A program made the translations under genes and the position numbers. From the NCBI GenBank assembly GCA_903835145.1, contig CAILMA010000671.1, forward strand, positions 1-6,448: a stretch of DNA of 6,448 nt, written 5' to 3'. A model generated the notes under the pieces. It saw only the letters and a program-made list of their open reading frames with translations, was not told where the DNA came from and ran no database searches. The stretch comes from an uncultured Bacteroidota bacterium (GTDB lineage: Bacteria; Bacteroidota; Bacteroidia; Chitinophagales; Chitinophagaceae). This document shows, piece after piece, positions 1 through 5,885 of the stretch. The first letter of the stretch is position 1, and each line of letters starts with the position of its first letter.

Positions 1-42
1 CCGACGGGCTTGAATTTGAATAGCCCCCGGTGCAACCGGGGG
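1..42. repeat. REP-like hairpin element, copy 1 (left end cut by window)
   Basis: This copy starts with a CCGACGGGCTTGAA core and continues into GAATAGCCCCCGG, which pairs with CCGGGGG at 36-42 (7-base perfect arms, 5-base loop TGCAA at 31-35). It aligns without gaps to 220-261 at 34 of 42 positions. The differences fall mostly in the loop and the short spacer, which suggests that structure is kept rather than coding sequence. The element begins at base 1, so its true left end lies outside the window. The repeat is seen directly; calling it REP-like (a dispersed extragenic palindrome) is inference, because only one other full copy is visible here. Confidence 0.7.
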
Positions 43-61
43 TACCAAATCACAACTCTAC

Positions 62-79
62 TAACCCCGACTGGGGTTA
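62..79. repeat. Short palindrome TAACCCC/GGGGTTA between the two large hairpins
   Basis: Perfect 7-base arms TAACCCC (62-68) and GGGGTTA (73-79) enclose a 4-base GACT loop. The core CCGACTGGGGTT resembles the left parts of the elements at 1 and 220 and the palindrome at 113, so all four look like versions of one motif. Confidence 0.6.
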
Positions 80-112
80 AACAATTTTTAATTTATGTAA
101 CTGGTCCATTTT

Positions 113-129
113 CAACTCCGTCGGGGTTG
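113..129. repeat. Short palindrome CAACTCC/GGGGTTG
   Basis: The 7-base arms at 113-119 and 123-129 pair with one G-T wobble around a GTC loop. This is the third version of the CCGnCnGGGGTT core, placed 51 bases after the previous palindrome. That spacing, a multiple of three, explains why a reading frame through both gives similar peptides (TPTGVK and TPSGLAG) without being a real gene. Confidence 0.55.
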
Positions 130-219
130 GCTGGCACTTTACTCATTACCGTAAGTTTAACGGAAGGCTATTTTGTCTATGCCCTTCAGGCAATTACACA
201 ACACGATATTTAACCAAAC

Positions 220-261
220 CCGAGGGGCTTGAAAACGAATAGCCCCCGGCAAAACGGGGGG
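220..261. repeat. REP-like hairpin element, copy 2
   Basis: This is the second copy of the element at 1-42: a CCGAGGGGCTTGAA core, a short spacer, then GAATAGCCCCCGG pairing with CGGGGG (stem CCCCCG at 243-248 with CGGGGG at 255-260). The orientation is the same as copy 1 and the offset is exactly 219 bases. No target-site duplication or transposase gene is visible around it. Confidence 0.7.
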
Positions 262-336
262 CCACTTATTATATTGTATAAAACCACCAAAGATTCAAAC
301 GCGCCAGAATAAACCGACTTCAAAAATTGCCCCCTG
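262..336. other. Non-coding spacer between hairpin cluster and heptad array
   Basis: This AT-rich stretch has no open frame of useful length and no clear hairpin. Together with the repeats on both sides it makes positions 1-431 a gene-free region downstream of the PurF-like gene. No promoter, RNA gene or attachment site is recognisable in it. Confidence 0.5.
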
Positions 337-427
337 AACTTTCGACTAAGTTCTTTCTACTTTCTACTTAGTACTTTCTACTTTCTACTCAGTACTAACG
401 ACTAAGTACTAACGACTAAGTACTAAA
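337..427. repeat. Tandem array of thirteen 7-base units
   Basis: From 337 the sequence reads without interruption as thirteen heptamers of consensus TACT(T/A)(T/A)(C/G), with the C and T at positions 3 and 4 invariant. TACTTTC occurs at 358, 372 and 379; TACTAAC at 393 and 407; GACTAAG at 344, 400 and 414. The remaining units are AACTTTC (337), TTCTTTC (351), TACTTAG (365), TACTCAG (386) and TACTAAA (421). A higher order is visible: two 21-base units (351-371, 372-392) followed by two identical 14-base units (393-406, 407-420). Each higher-order junction from 370 onward creates the palindrome AGTACT (370, 391, 405, 419). The array ends 4 bases before the stop codon of the PurF-like gene, so it would form the start of that gene's 3' untranslated RNA. 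A period of 7 cannot keep a reading frame, so it is non-coding. Its function is unknown. Confidence 0.9.
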
Positions 428-431
428 AAAA

Positions 432-2279
432 TCAATACCCCCTTGCTTCCTTCTGCTCCATGTAATTAATAAAAGCGCGGTTAGCAACGCGGTTGCCACC
501 CTTGGTAGGGTAATTGCCGGTAAAGTACCAGTCACCAGTATTCAGTGGGCACGCGCTGTGCAGCCCCTCCAGCGATTGGTAAATTACATCAACTGTTGCG
601 GTTACATCTTCGTGGCGCAGCATGCGAGCAATTTTTGCACTTATTTCTTCAGCCGTGAAAGGCGCATACACCTCTTTTACAAAGTTCTCCTCACTCAGCT
701 TTCCATTCACTTCAGCCACCTTACACTTACTGTAAATGTCTGACAGTTTTTGCTCCTGCCCTGTCTCCTTAAGCAAGCCTACAGCTGCCTGAAAGGCGAT
801 AAAATCGCCCATACGGCTCATATCTATTCCATAGCAATCGGGGTAACGTATTTGTGGGGCAGATGAAACAATAACAATCCGTTTCGGGCCCAGACGGTCC
901 AGCATCTTTATAATGCTTTCTTTTAGCGTAGTGCCCCGCACTATAGAATCGTCAATGATGACAAGCGTATCCACATCGCGCTCCACAGTGCCATAGGTAA
1001 TATCATACACGTGCTGCACCATTTCATTGCGCGATGCATCTTCCGTTATAAACGTACGGAGCTTGGCATCTTTAATGGCTATCTTTTCTATACGCACCCG
1101 CCTGTAGATCAGCTCCTTCATTTCCTGCTCGGTAATGGAGTCTTTACGCTCCAATATCCGCTTTAGGGTAATGTCTTTAAGGTAGTCTTCAAGACCCTTT
1201 ATGAGCCCGTAAAAAGCAGTTTCTGCAGTATTGGGTATAAAGGATACAATAGTATGTTTCAGGTGAAAGTCAAGCGCTTTAAGCACTGGCTCAGCAAGGT
1301 TACGACCCAGCTGCATGCGCTCCCTGTATATTTCTGGGTCGCTGCCGCGGCTGAAGTAGATGCGCTCGAAGCTGCATGCAGTGAGCGCACGTGGCTCCAG
1401 TATCTGCACCTGATGGAAACTACCATCGGCACGCACTATAAGCGCACAACCAGGCAGTACCTTCTTCACGTCCTCTTGCTTTACATTAAAGGCTGTCATT
1501 ATTGCCGCCCGTTCAGATGCCGCAACCACTACCTCATCGCTGCTGTAGTAGTAACAGGGTCTTATGCCATTGGGGTCCCTCATCACAAAGCTGTCACCAT
1601 TGCCTACAAGGCCGCTGAATACATAGCCACCATCAAACAATGCAGTAGCTTTTTTAAGTACTTCTTCTATATCGAGCTGGGCAGGGTTTTTCGCGTCCGC
1701 CTCACACAGGTAGTGGTGTATGGTTTCTATCATGGCACCAAGGTCGCTCTCGCGCATGGTACCACTCGGGTGTTGTGCCAGCAGGCTAAACAACTCGTCG
1801 GTATTCACCAGGTTAAAGTTGCCCGCCATAGCAAGGCTACGCGATGGGTTTATGCTTGGCTTTATGAACGGATGACAGAATTCCACATTGTTCTTGCCCT
1901 GTGTACCGTAACGCAGATGCCCCAGCAGGATTTCGCCCGCAAAACGCATGTACCCCTTCATAAATCCGGGGTGCTGCAAGATATCCGGATACATTTTCTC
2001 CAGTTCGGTTACTTCTTCATTTATGTTCTGGAAGATCTTACCAATGGCATGCTGGCCGCTTATGCGCAACCGGTGCATATTCTGGTGACCAGGGGCTACA
2101 TCCAGCTTCACCGAAGCTATCCCGGCCCCATCCTGACCCCGGTTGTGTTGCTTTTCCATCAGCAGGTATAGCTTATTGAGCCCATACACCGCAGTGCCGT
2201 ATTTTTTGTGGTAGAAAGAAAGAGGTTTGAGTAGCCTAATATATGCAAGGCCACATTCGTGCTGTATTGCGTCAGACAT
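432..2279 (-). CDS. purF: Amidophosphoribosyltransferase, long PurF-like form
   Basis: The protein has 615 residues: an N-terminal Ntn-type glutamine amidotransferase domain and a C-terminal phosphoribosyltransferase domain. PurF makes 5-phosphoribosylamine from PRPP and glutamine, the first step of purine synthesis, in the cytosol. The likely nucleophile is Cys9 (HECG), after an 8-residue leader like the one removed in the Bacillus enzyme. Other motifs are QHNRGQDGAG (44-53), GHLRYGTQG (120-128), RDPNGIRP (234-241) and the PRPP loop DDSIVRGTT (443-451). Divergent points: the usual HNGN oxyanion-hole motif reads GNFN (153-156); the CxxC that precedes FTG in Fe-S-containing PurF is absent (DWYFTGNYP, 583-591); the 362-407 linker before RTFI is long; and the total exceeds the usual 470-510 residues. 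The frame stays open to an ATG at 2378, but the ATG at 2279 is chosen because homology begins there and a promoter lies just upstream, inside the extension. Family assignment is firm. Whether it is the purine-pathway PurF or a paralogue is uncertain. Confidence 0.88.
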   Translation of the reverse strand: MSDAIQHECGLAYIRLLKPLSFYHKKYGTAVYGLNKLYLLMEKQHNRGQDGAGIASVKLDVAPGHQNMHRLRISGQHAIGKIFQNINEEVTELEKMYPDILQHPGFMKGYMRFAGEILLGHLRYGTQGKNNVEFCHPFIKPSINPSRSLAMAGNFNLVNTDELFSLLAQHPSGTMRESDLGAMIETIHHYLCEADAKNPAQLDIEEVLKKATALFDGGYVFSGLVGNGDSFVMRDPNGIRPCYYYSSDEVVVAASERAAIMTAFNVKQEDVKKVLPGCALIVRADGSFHQVQILEPRALTACSFERIYFSRGSDPEIYRERMQLGRNLAEPVLKALDFHLKHTIVSFIPNTAETAFYGLIKGLEDYLKDITLKRILERKDSITEQEMKELIYRRVRIEKIAIKDAKLRTFITEDASRNEMVQHVYDITYGTVERDVDTLVIIDDSIVRGTTLKESIIKMLDRLGPKRIVIVSSAPQIRYPDCYGIDMSRMGDFIAFQAAVGLLKETGQEQKLSDIYSKCKVAEVNGKLSEENFVKEVYAPFTAEEISAKIARMLRHEDVTATVDVIYQSLEGLHSACPLNTGDWYFTGNYPTKGGNRVANRAFINYMEQKEARGY

Positions 2280-2286
2280 GAGATTG

Positions 2287-2315
2287 CAAAGGTAAGTGAA
2301 AAGTATAATAGACAA
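2287..2315 (-). promoter_or_regulatory. Candidate Bacteroidota promoter of the PurF-like gene
   Basis: Read on the minus strand, TACCTTTG (2294-2287) matches the -7 consensus TAnnTTTG perfectly. A TTG at 2315-2313 lies 18 bases upstream, which fits the -33 element spacing known for this phylum. The start codon at 2279 is only 7 bases past the -7 box, so the transcript should be leaderless or nearly so. The box lies inside the extended reading frame, which argues against the start at 2378. Confidence 0.6.
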
Positions 2316-2451
2316 GTTATAGAAACTGTAAAAATTAGTTGCCTTTAACCGGCAGTTGAAATTAACCGCAAGCAACAAATCATTTGGCGCTCAACAGCAT
2401 TCCGGTAGGCTCAATTTTTAATTGCGTAATGTTATCTTTCATTTTTATTTT

Positions 2452-2459
2452 TACTTTTG
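2452..2459 (+). promoter_or_regulatory. Candidate -7 element for the two-gene membrane unit
   Basis: TACTTTTG is a perfect TAnnTTTG match, 63 bases before the ATG at 2523. No TTG lies at the usual distance (the nearest, at 2422-2424, is 27 bases away), so the -33 element is weak or absent. Transcription would start around 2463-2467, directly before the hairpin at 2468. Confidence 0.45.
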
Positions 2460-2467
2460 CTACAATG

Positions 2468-2486
2468 CCGGCGGAATGCCCGCCGG
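2468..2486 (+). promoter_or_regulatory. GC-rich hairpin at the predicted 5' end of the membrane-unit mRNA
   Basis: CCGGCGG (2468-2474) and CCGCCGG (2480-2486) pair perfectly around a 5-base loop. They stand out in an otherwise very AT-rich intergenic stretch. The hairpin sits at or next to the predicted transcription start and about 36 bases before the start codon, so it could protect the 5' end of the mRNA. No U-tract follows, so it is not a terminator. Alternatively it could be a protein-binding palindrome. Confidence 0.5.
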
Positions 2487-2522
2487 AGAAGTATATTTAA
2501 AAAATAAATTCATCTAAACCTT

Positions 2523-2999
2523 ATGACATACAAAAAAGTTATTTTGTTTGTTGCAGCAGTGGTTATATTGGAGATCATGTATAGTGTACCCTCCTATAAC
2601 ACCTGGTTTAACACCAAAATTTTTAACGAAAACATCAGCATTTCTGATCAGTCAGAACATCTTGATGTGGAAGAAAGAATGCAGTACCGCTTTGGCGGGT
2701 CTTACAATATTTTCCAGAGCATCAAGCAGATGCTTAAGTCTCAGAATGATACTGACGCTATCATCCTGCTGCCGCCTATACCCTACGTTAATCAGGTTGG
2801 TGCCGAACGTGGCTTTACCATGTGCGAGCCAGATATCTTCTATTATTTCTGCGGCCTAAAGGGCGATGTAGCTAATAGCCCTGATGTGCAGCAGTCGAAG
2901 TATGCATTGGTGATAGAAAACCATAAAGTCGGACTAAAGAAAATAACCGACAAACATTACCTCGATAGCCTTATTGCGTTATATAAACCATTTTATTAA
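2523..2999 (+). CDS. Membrane-anchored protein of unknown function (158 aa)
   Basis: I do not recognise the family. The protein begins with MTYKK and a hydrophobic stretch at about residues 6-24, read as an uncleaved signal anchor or signal peptide. About 130 residues would then lie in the periplasm. Visible features are a hydrophobic strand running into LLPPIPYV (82-89), the aromatic segment EPDIFYYFCG (102-111), and two cysteines, C101 and C110, that could form a disulfide outside the cytoplasm. The ATG at 2523 is kept because the next ATG would remove the anchor. There is no Shine-Dalgarno sequence, as expected in this phylum. The gene ends 24 bases before a polytopic membrane protein on the same strand, so the two are probably co-transcribed and functionally linked. 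A role as a periplasmic partner of that protein is inference from position only. Confidence 0.8.
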   Translation: MTYKKVILFVAAVVILEIMYSVPSYNTWFNTKIFNENISISDQSEHLDVEERMQYRFGGSYNIFQSIKQMLKSQNDTDAIILLPPIPYVNQVGAERGFTMCEPDIFYYFCGLKGDVANSPDVQQSKYALVIENHKVGLKKITDKHYLDSLIALYKPFY

Positions 3000-3005
3000 T
3001 CAACA

Positions 3006-3020
3006 TTACTTTTTGCTACT
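3006..3020 (+). promoter_or_regulatory. Possible internal promoter-like motif before the GT-C-like gene
   Basis: The 24-base gap between the two membrane genes contains TTACTTTTTGCTAC. This repeats TTACTTTTGCTAC from the promoter region at 2451 with one extra T. It would place a start site almost at the ATG (3024). The extra base breaks the exact TAnnTTTG spacing and no upstream TTG was confirmed, so this is weak. Confidence 0.25.
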
Positions 3021-3023
3021 CAC

Positions 3024-4487
3024 ATGATTAACCTTGGAGGATTATTTTTCCTGATAATAGCACACTTTGTGTGCGGACGTGGCGTAATGCAATTGTTCCG
3101 TGTTCAGTTCAAACCGTTACAAACATTCTGCCTTTCTGTAATTGTAGGTATACCTATCATTTCCTTTGGCCCTTGCGTACTTCAACTTATGAAAGTACCG
3201 CTTACAAAAGAGTCTATTACTGCGGTAGTATGGGTATCTATGGCCATTTGTTGTGTGCCCTTATTGCTGCATGTTATAAAAAACTATAAAAATTTCACAG
3301 CTCCTAAAATCAAGTTGCCTGAGCTGTATGAATTACCTTTCTTCTTTGTATTTGGCATTTTATTGGGTGTAAGCGTATGGCGTTGTTACTACTACCCCCC
3401 TACTGCTGCAGATATGATAAACGGACCTGAGTTGCTGGCGAAGTATGCTGTGCAGGACAAGAACATGATAAGCTCGGTTTTCCATATAGATATGCAGGTA
3501 CCGAGGTATGGTGCAAGCAATATCTTTAAATCACCGTTCATTACCGGCCTCCAGATCGTATATAAATTATTGGTGCAGCCATTTGGCCAGGTATGGCTGA
3601 GTGTACTTGTACTGAGTTTTATCACCTGGTTTTACACCATTCTTAAAGAAAAAATACACCCGCTGCTTGCTGGTGTGTTAATGGTCATGTTCCTCGTTAT
3701 ACCTGAGTTATACGCATATACCTTTCTTATGCTTTATGATTACAGTACCATGGTATTCTACTTCATTGGTTTCTACTACTTTACCCGCTATATGAAGGAA
3801 GAACGCATCAACGACCTGTTTTGGGGGGCTTTCCTGTTCGGTATATCCACCTATATACGTACAGAAACGCTTGTCTTGATAATGATGATAGCACCGTTAC
3901 TGGCGTTCCATTATTACAAAAAACGCGCGCCGCTGGTTTCTTCTGTCATCAACCTTGGTGTGTTCATCTCGTTTTCATTAGTACTCTACTTTATTTGTAT
4001 GAAGGTCTTCGTTAAGAACTTTGTCCCTATCACCTTCGACCTCAGCAAGCAGGTGAATGCCCATGTTACCGACTTGTCTCTGTTCTTCGATCGCTTTACG
4101 GAAATCAGCACAAAACTGATCTTTACGCAGCAAGGCGATGCCTACTACGGCCCCTTTTTCTATGTATTCTTGTTTGTACTATTTGTCGATATTATCTGGA
4201 AGCGCAAATTCAATAAAGAAACAGTTTCTGCACTCTATGGCATAGCAATGCTCTATCTTGGCATGGCTATACTCGGGCATATCTTCCCCAGCTTCAGCAT
4301 CGAAAACACAACGAAACGTGGTATGTTCAAAGCTATGCCGCTGGCCATTTGGTACATGTGCAATAGCGCCGCACTATTGTGGATTTCAGACATCATTACC
4401 CGGTGGGAGAATGGCATTAAAGCGCCTTCGGAGCCTAAACCCGTAGCTGCAAAAGTTGCAGAAGCGCCCAAGGCTAAGAAGAAATAA
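3024..4487 (+). CDS. Polytopic inner-membrane protein, GT-C glycosyltransferase-like
   Basis: The 487-residue protein has about 11 to 13 hydrophobic segments, roughly at residues 3-18, 33-54, 66-85, 104-119, 187-207, 213-230, 236-255, 265-297 (one or two), 304-328, 375-391, 402-420 and 434-456. A long non-membrane loop after the fourth segment (about 120-185) contains YYYPPTAADMINGPE with Asp130. An acidic residue in an early external loop is typical of GT-C enzymes, which move sugars from polyprenyl-phosphate donors. YIRTE (277-281) resembles the Arg-Glu motifs seen in that fold. The C-terminal tail (467-487) is rich in Ala, Pro and Lys, ends in KKK and looks disordered. The overall layout fits a sugar transferase or a lipid-linked glycan protein, but I see no diagnostic motif of a named family. 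A polymerase, flippase or other transporter remains possible. It follows the anchored protein by 24 bases and is followed by a strong terminator, so the unit is two genes. Confidence 0.75.
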   Translation: MINLGGLFFLIIAHFVCGRGVMQLFRVQFKPLQTFCLSVIVGIPIISFGPCVLQLMKVPLTKESITAVVWVSMAICCVPLLLHVIKNYKNFTAPKIKLPELYELPFFFVFGILLGVSVWRCYYYPPTAADMINGPELLAKYAVQDKNMISSVFHIDMQVPRYGASNIFKSPFITGLQIVYKLLVQPFGQVWLSVLVLSFITWFYTILKEKIHPLLAGVLMVMFLVIPELYAYTFLMLYDYSTMVFYFIGFYYFTRYMKEERINDLFWGAFLFGISTYIRTETLVLIMMIAPLLAFHYYKKRAPLVSSVINLGVFISFSLVLYFICMKVFVKNFVPITFDLSKQVNAHVTDLSLFFDRFTEISTKLIFTQQGDAYYGPFFYVFLFVLFVDIIWKRKFNKETVSALYGIAMLYLGMAILGHIFPSFSIENTTKRGMFKAMPLAIWYMCNSAALLWISDIITRWENGIKAPSEPKPVAAKVAEAPKAKKK

Positions 4488-4500
4488 TTTTTAGGACTAT

Positions 4501-4540
4501 AAAAAAGCCACCTGAACTTGCGATTCAGGTGGCTTTTTTT
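4501..4540. terminator. Bidirectional Rho-independent terminator between convergent genes
   Basis: GCCACCTGAA (4507-4516) pairs perfectly with TTCAGGTGGC (4524-4533) around a 7-base loop. It is preceded by six A (4501-4506) and followed by seven T (4534-4540). On the plus strand it lies 13 bases past the stop of the GT-C-like gene. On the minus strand the A-tract becomes a U-tract, so it can also end the cysteine desulfurase transcript about 110 bases beyond that stop codon. Confidence 0.93.
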
Positions 4541-4646
4541 GTTGATTATCGGCGGGAGAAGAATTCAATTATGAACAAAATATTGAAAAAACCGGGACAA
4601 TGCAAAGCTCTCAAGGTGTGACGGTTGAACATATTTTGGTACGACT
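4541..4646. other. Gap between the shared terminator and the desulfurase stop codon
   Basis: No gene, RNA or second terminator hairpin is recognisable. This would be the 3' untranslated part of the minus-strand desulfurase transcript up to the shared terminator. Confidence 0.5.
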
Positions 4647-5780
4647 TTATACCAATTCCTTCAACTTTTCTACTACGGCATCCACTTCAGCCGTCGTATT
4701 ATGCCGGCTAAAAGAGAACCTGATAGGCACCATATCTTCAGAGTGACCATTGTACAAGGCCTTTATAACATGACTTACGGAGTTTGCACCGCTTGTGCAT
4801 GCACTACCGCCGCTCACACATATGCCAGCCATATCGAGGCTAAACAACAGCATATCTGACTTCTCCGTTTTCGGAAAAGATACATTGAGTACGGTATATA
4901 AGCTACGGCCCATGGTATCGCCATTCAGCACTACCCCGGGAAACTCGGCGTGGAGCTTTTCAGCCATATAAGCTTTCATACCATTCATGTAAGCGCTGTC
5001 GCTCTCATACCTTGCTGCTGCCAGCTCGAGCGCCTTGGCAAACCCTATTATACCATAAATATTTTCTGTGCCAGCCCGCATATTGCGTTCCTGCGAACCA
5101 CCATTTATGTAAGGCTTTATCTGTATATTTTCATTTACATACAAAATCCCAACGCCCTTAGGGCCATGAAATTTATGGCCTGCACCGTTTAAAAAATGAA
5201 TGTAAGTTTCTTTTAGATTAAAGGGATAATGGCCTACAGTCTGCACCGTATCGGAATGGAAGATGGCATCATACTTCCTGCACAACTCACCCACTGCATG
5301 TATATCCAGCAAGTTACCAATTTCATTATTGGCGTGCATAAGGGTAACCAGCGTTCTTTCCTTACTGTTCTTAAGCAGCTCCTCCAGGTGGTTCATATCG
5401 ACATGACCCTTCTCGGTAAGATTCACAAAGCTAAGGCTTGCCTGGCCGCTGTGCGCCAGATATTCAACCGTATGGAGCGTGGCGTGATGTTCTATAGCAG
5501 AAGTGATAATATGTTTACACCCAAGGTCTCTGATAGATGCATTGATAGCAGTATTTGTACTCTCAGTACCACCCGATGTAAAAAATATTTCGCCCGGATT
5601 TGCATGAAGAATGCGCGCTACTGTCTTTCTTGCGTTTTCTATCGCCAGCTTGGTTTCCCGCCCGTAAGAATATATAGATGATGGATTACCGAATTTTTCT
5701 GTAAGATACGGCATCATTACTTCCAGCACCTCACCATCGAGCGATGTAGTGGCGGCATTATCAAAATAAATCCGGCTCAT
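4647..5780 (-). CDS. Cysteine desulfurase, class V aminotransferase fold (NifS/IscS type)
   Basis: This 377-residue PLP enzyme removes sulfur from cysteine, giving alanine and a protein persulfide used for Fe-S clusters, tRNA thiolation or related pathways in the cytosol. Motifs are the N-terminal YFDNAATT (5-12), GNPSS (31-35), TSGGTES (68-74), the His of IEHHAT (His98 by alignment), MHANNEIG (148-155), HSDTVQ (175-180, with Asp177 and Gln180 for the cofactor ring), the PLP lysine Lys203 in GHKFHGPKG, and the persulfide-forming Cys328 in GGSACTSG. The SACTSG loop marks type I (NifS/IscS) rather than SufS. The length is slightly below the common 380-404. All key residues are present, so it should be active. 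No scaffold gene (iscU, sufE, nifU) or thiolase lies beside it, so its sulfur acceptor cannot be inferred. The start at 5780 is supported by the conserved N-terminus and a promoter about 31 bases upstream. Confidence 0.95.
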   Translation of the reverse strand: MSRIYFDNAATTSLDGEVLEVMMPYLTEKFGNPSSIYSYGRETKLAIENARKTVARILHANPGEIFFTSGGTESTNTAINASIRDLGCKHIITSAIEHHATLHTVEYLAHSGQASLSFVNLTEKGHVDMNHLEELLKNSKERTLVTLMHANNEIGNLLDIHAVGELCRKYDAIFHSDTVQTVGHYPFNLKETYIHFLNGAGHKFHGPKGVGILYVNENIQIKPYINGGSQERNMRAGTENIYGIIGFAKALELAAARYESDSAYMNGMKAYMAEKLHAEFPGVVLNGDTMGRSLYTVLNVSFPKTEKSDMLLFSLDMAGICVSGGSACTSGANSVSHVIKALYNGHSEDMVPIRFSFSRHNTTAEVDAVVEKLKELV

Positions 5781-5810
5781 TAAAATAAAATAATTTTGAA
5801 GTTCAGGCTA

Positions 5811-5818
5811 CAAAGTTA
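5811..5818 (-). promoter_or_regulatory. Candidate -7 element of the cysteine desulfurase gene
   Basis: On the minus strand TAACTTTG (5818-5811) matches TAnnTTTG perfectly, 30 bases before the ATG. No TTG lies 17-23 bases upstream. The following leader is almost pure A and T with no Shine-Dalgarno sequence, as usual for this phylum. It suggests the gene is transcribed alone rather than only by read-through from the small gene upstream. Confidence 0.45.
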
Positions 5819-5837
5819 ACCCAATACTTTGAGGAAA

Positions 5838-5880
5838 TGAAAAAATGCACTTTTGGGGAAAGTAGATTAACATTTTTTCA
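5838..5880. repeat. Perfect 10-base inverted repeat TGAAAAAATG/CATTTTTTCA
   Basis: The arms at 5838-5847 and 5871-5880 are exact reverse complements with 23 bases between them. The repeat fills the space between the stop codon of the 74-residue protein (5886) and the desulfurase promoter. It could be a weak terminator or 3' hairpin of the small gene, or a spaced binding site upstream of the desulfurase promoter. The stem is A/T-rich with only two G-C pairs at each end, so an RNA hairpin would be of modest stability. Confidence 0.5.
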
Positions 5881-5885
5881 CAACC

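Noticed and set aside
10..213. 67-codon plus-strand open frame across the palindrome cluster
   Set aside because: It runs through two copies of the repeat core, and its TPTGVK and TPSGLAG peptides are just those palindromes translated. It starts inside the first hairpin element and has no promoter or recognisable domain.
337..427. CRISPR-like array
   Set aside because: The units are 7 bases with no spacers, and no cas genes are present. It is a simple tandem repeat with higher-order structure.
1254..2171. 305-codon plus-strand open frame antisense to the PurF-like gene
   Set aside because: It lies wholly inside a gene with clear catalytic motifs on the other strand, and its translation has no domain-like pattern. 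Long antisense frames arise from codon bias.
2280..2378. N-terminal extension of the PurF-like protein by 33 residues
   Set aside because: The extension is not PurF-like, would move the nucleophile Cys far from the N-terminus, and contains the best promoter candidate.
2397..2479. 8-base inverted repeat GCATTCCG/CGGAATGC around the membrane-unit promoter
   Set aside because: The second arm overlaps the stronger local hairpin at 2468-2486 and the arms are 67 bases apart, so a chance match is more likely.
4571..4621. 16-codon open frame in the convergent gap
   Set aside because: It is too short, has no promoter or recognised peptide pattern, and sits in the 3' region of the desulfurase transcript.
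5229..5681. 150-codon plus-strand open frame antisense to the cysteine desulfurase
   Set aside because: It is entirely within a well-supported enzyme gene and shows no coherent protein features.
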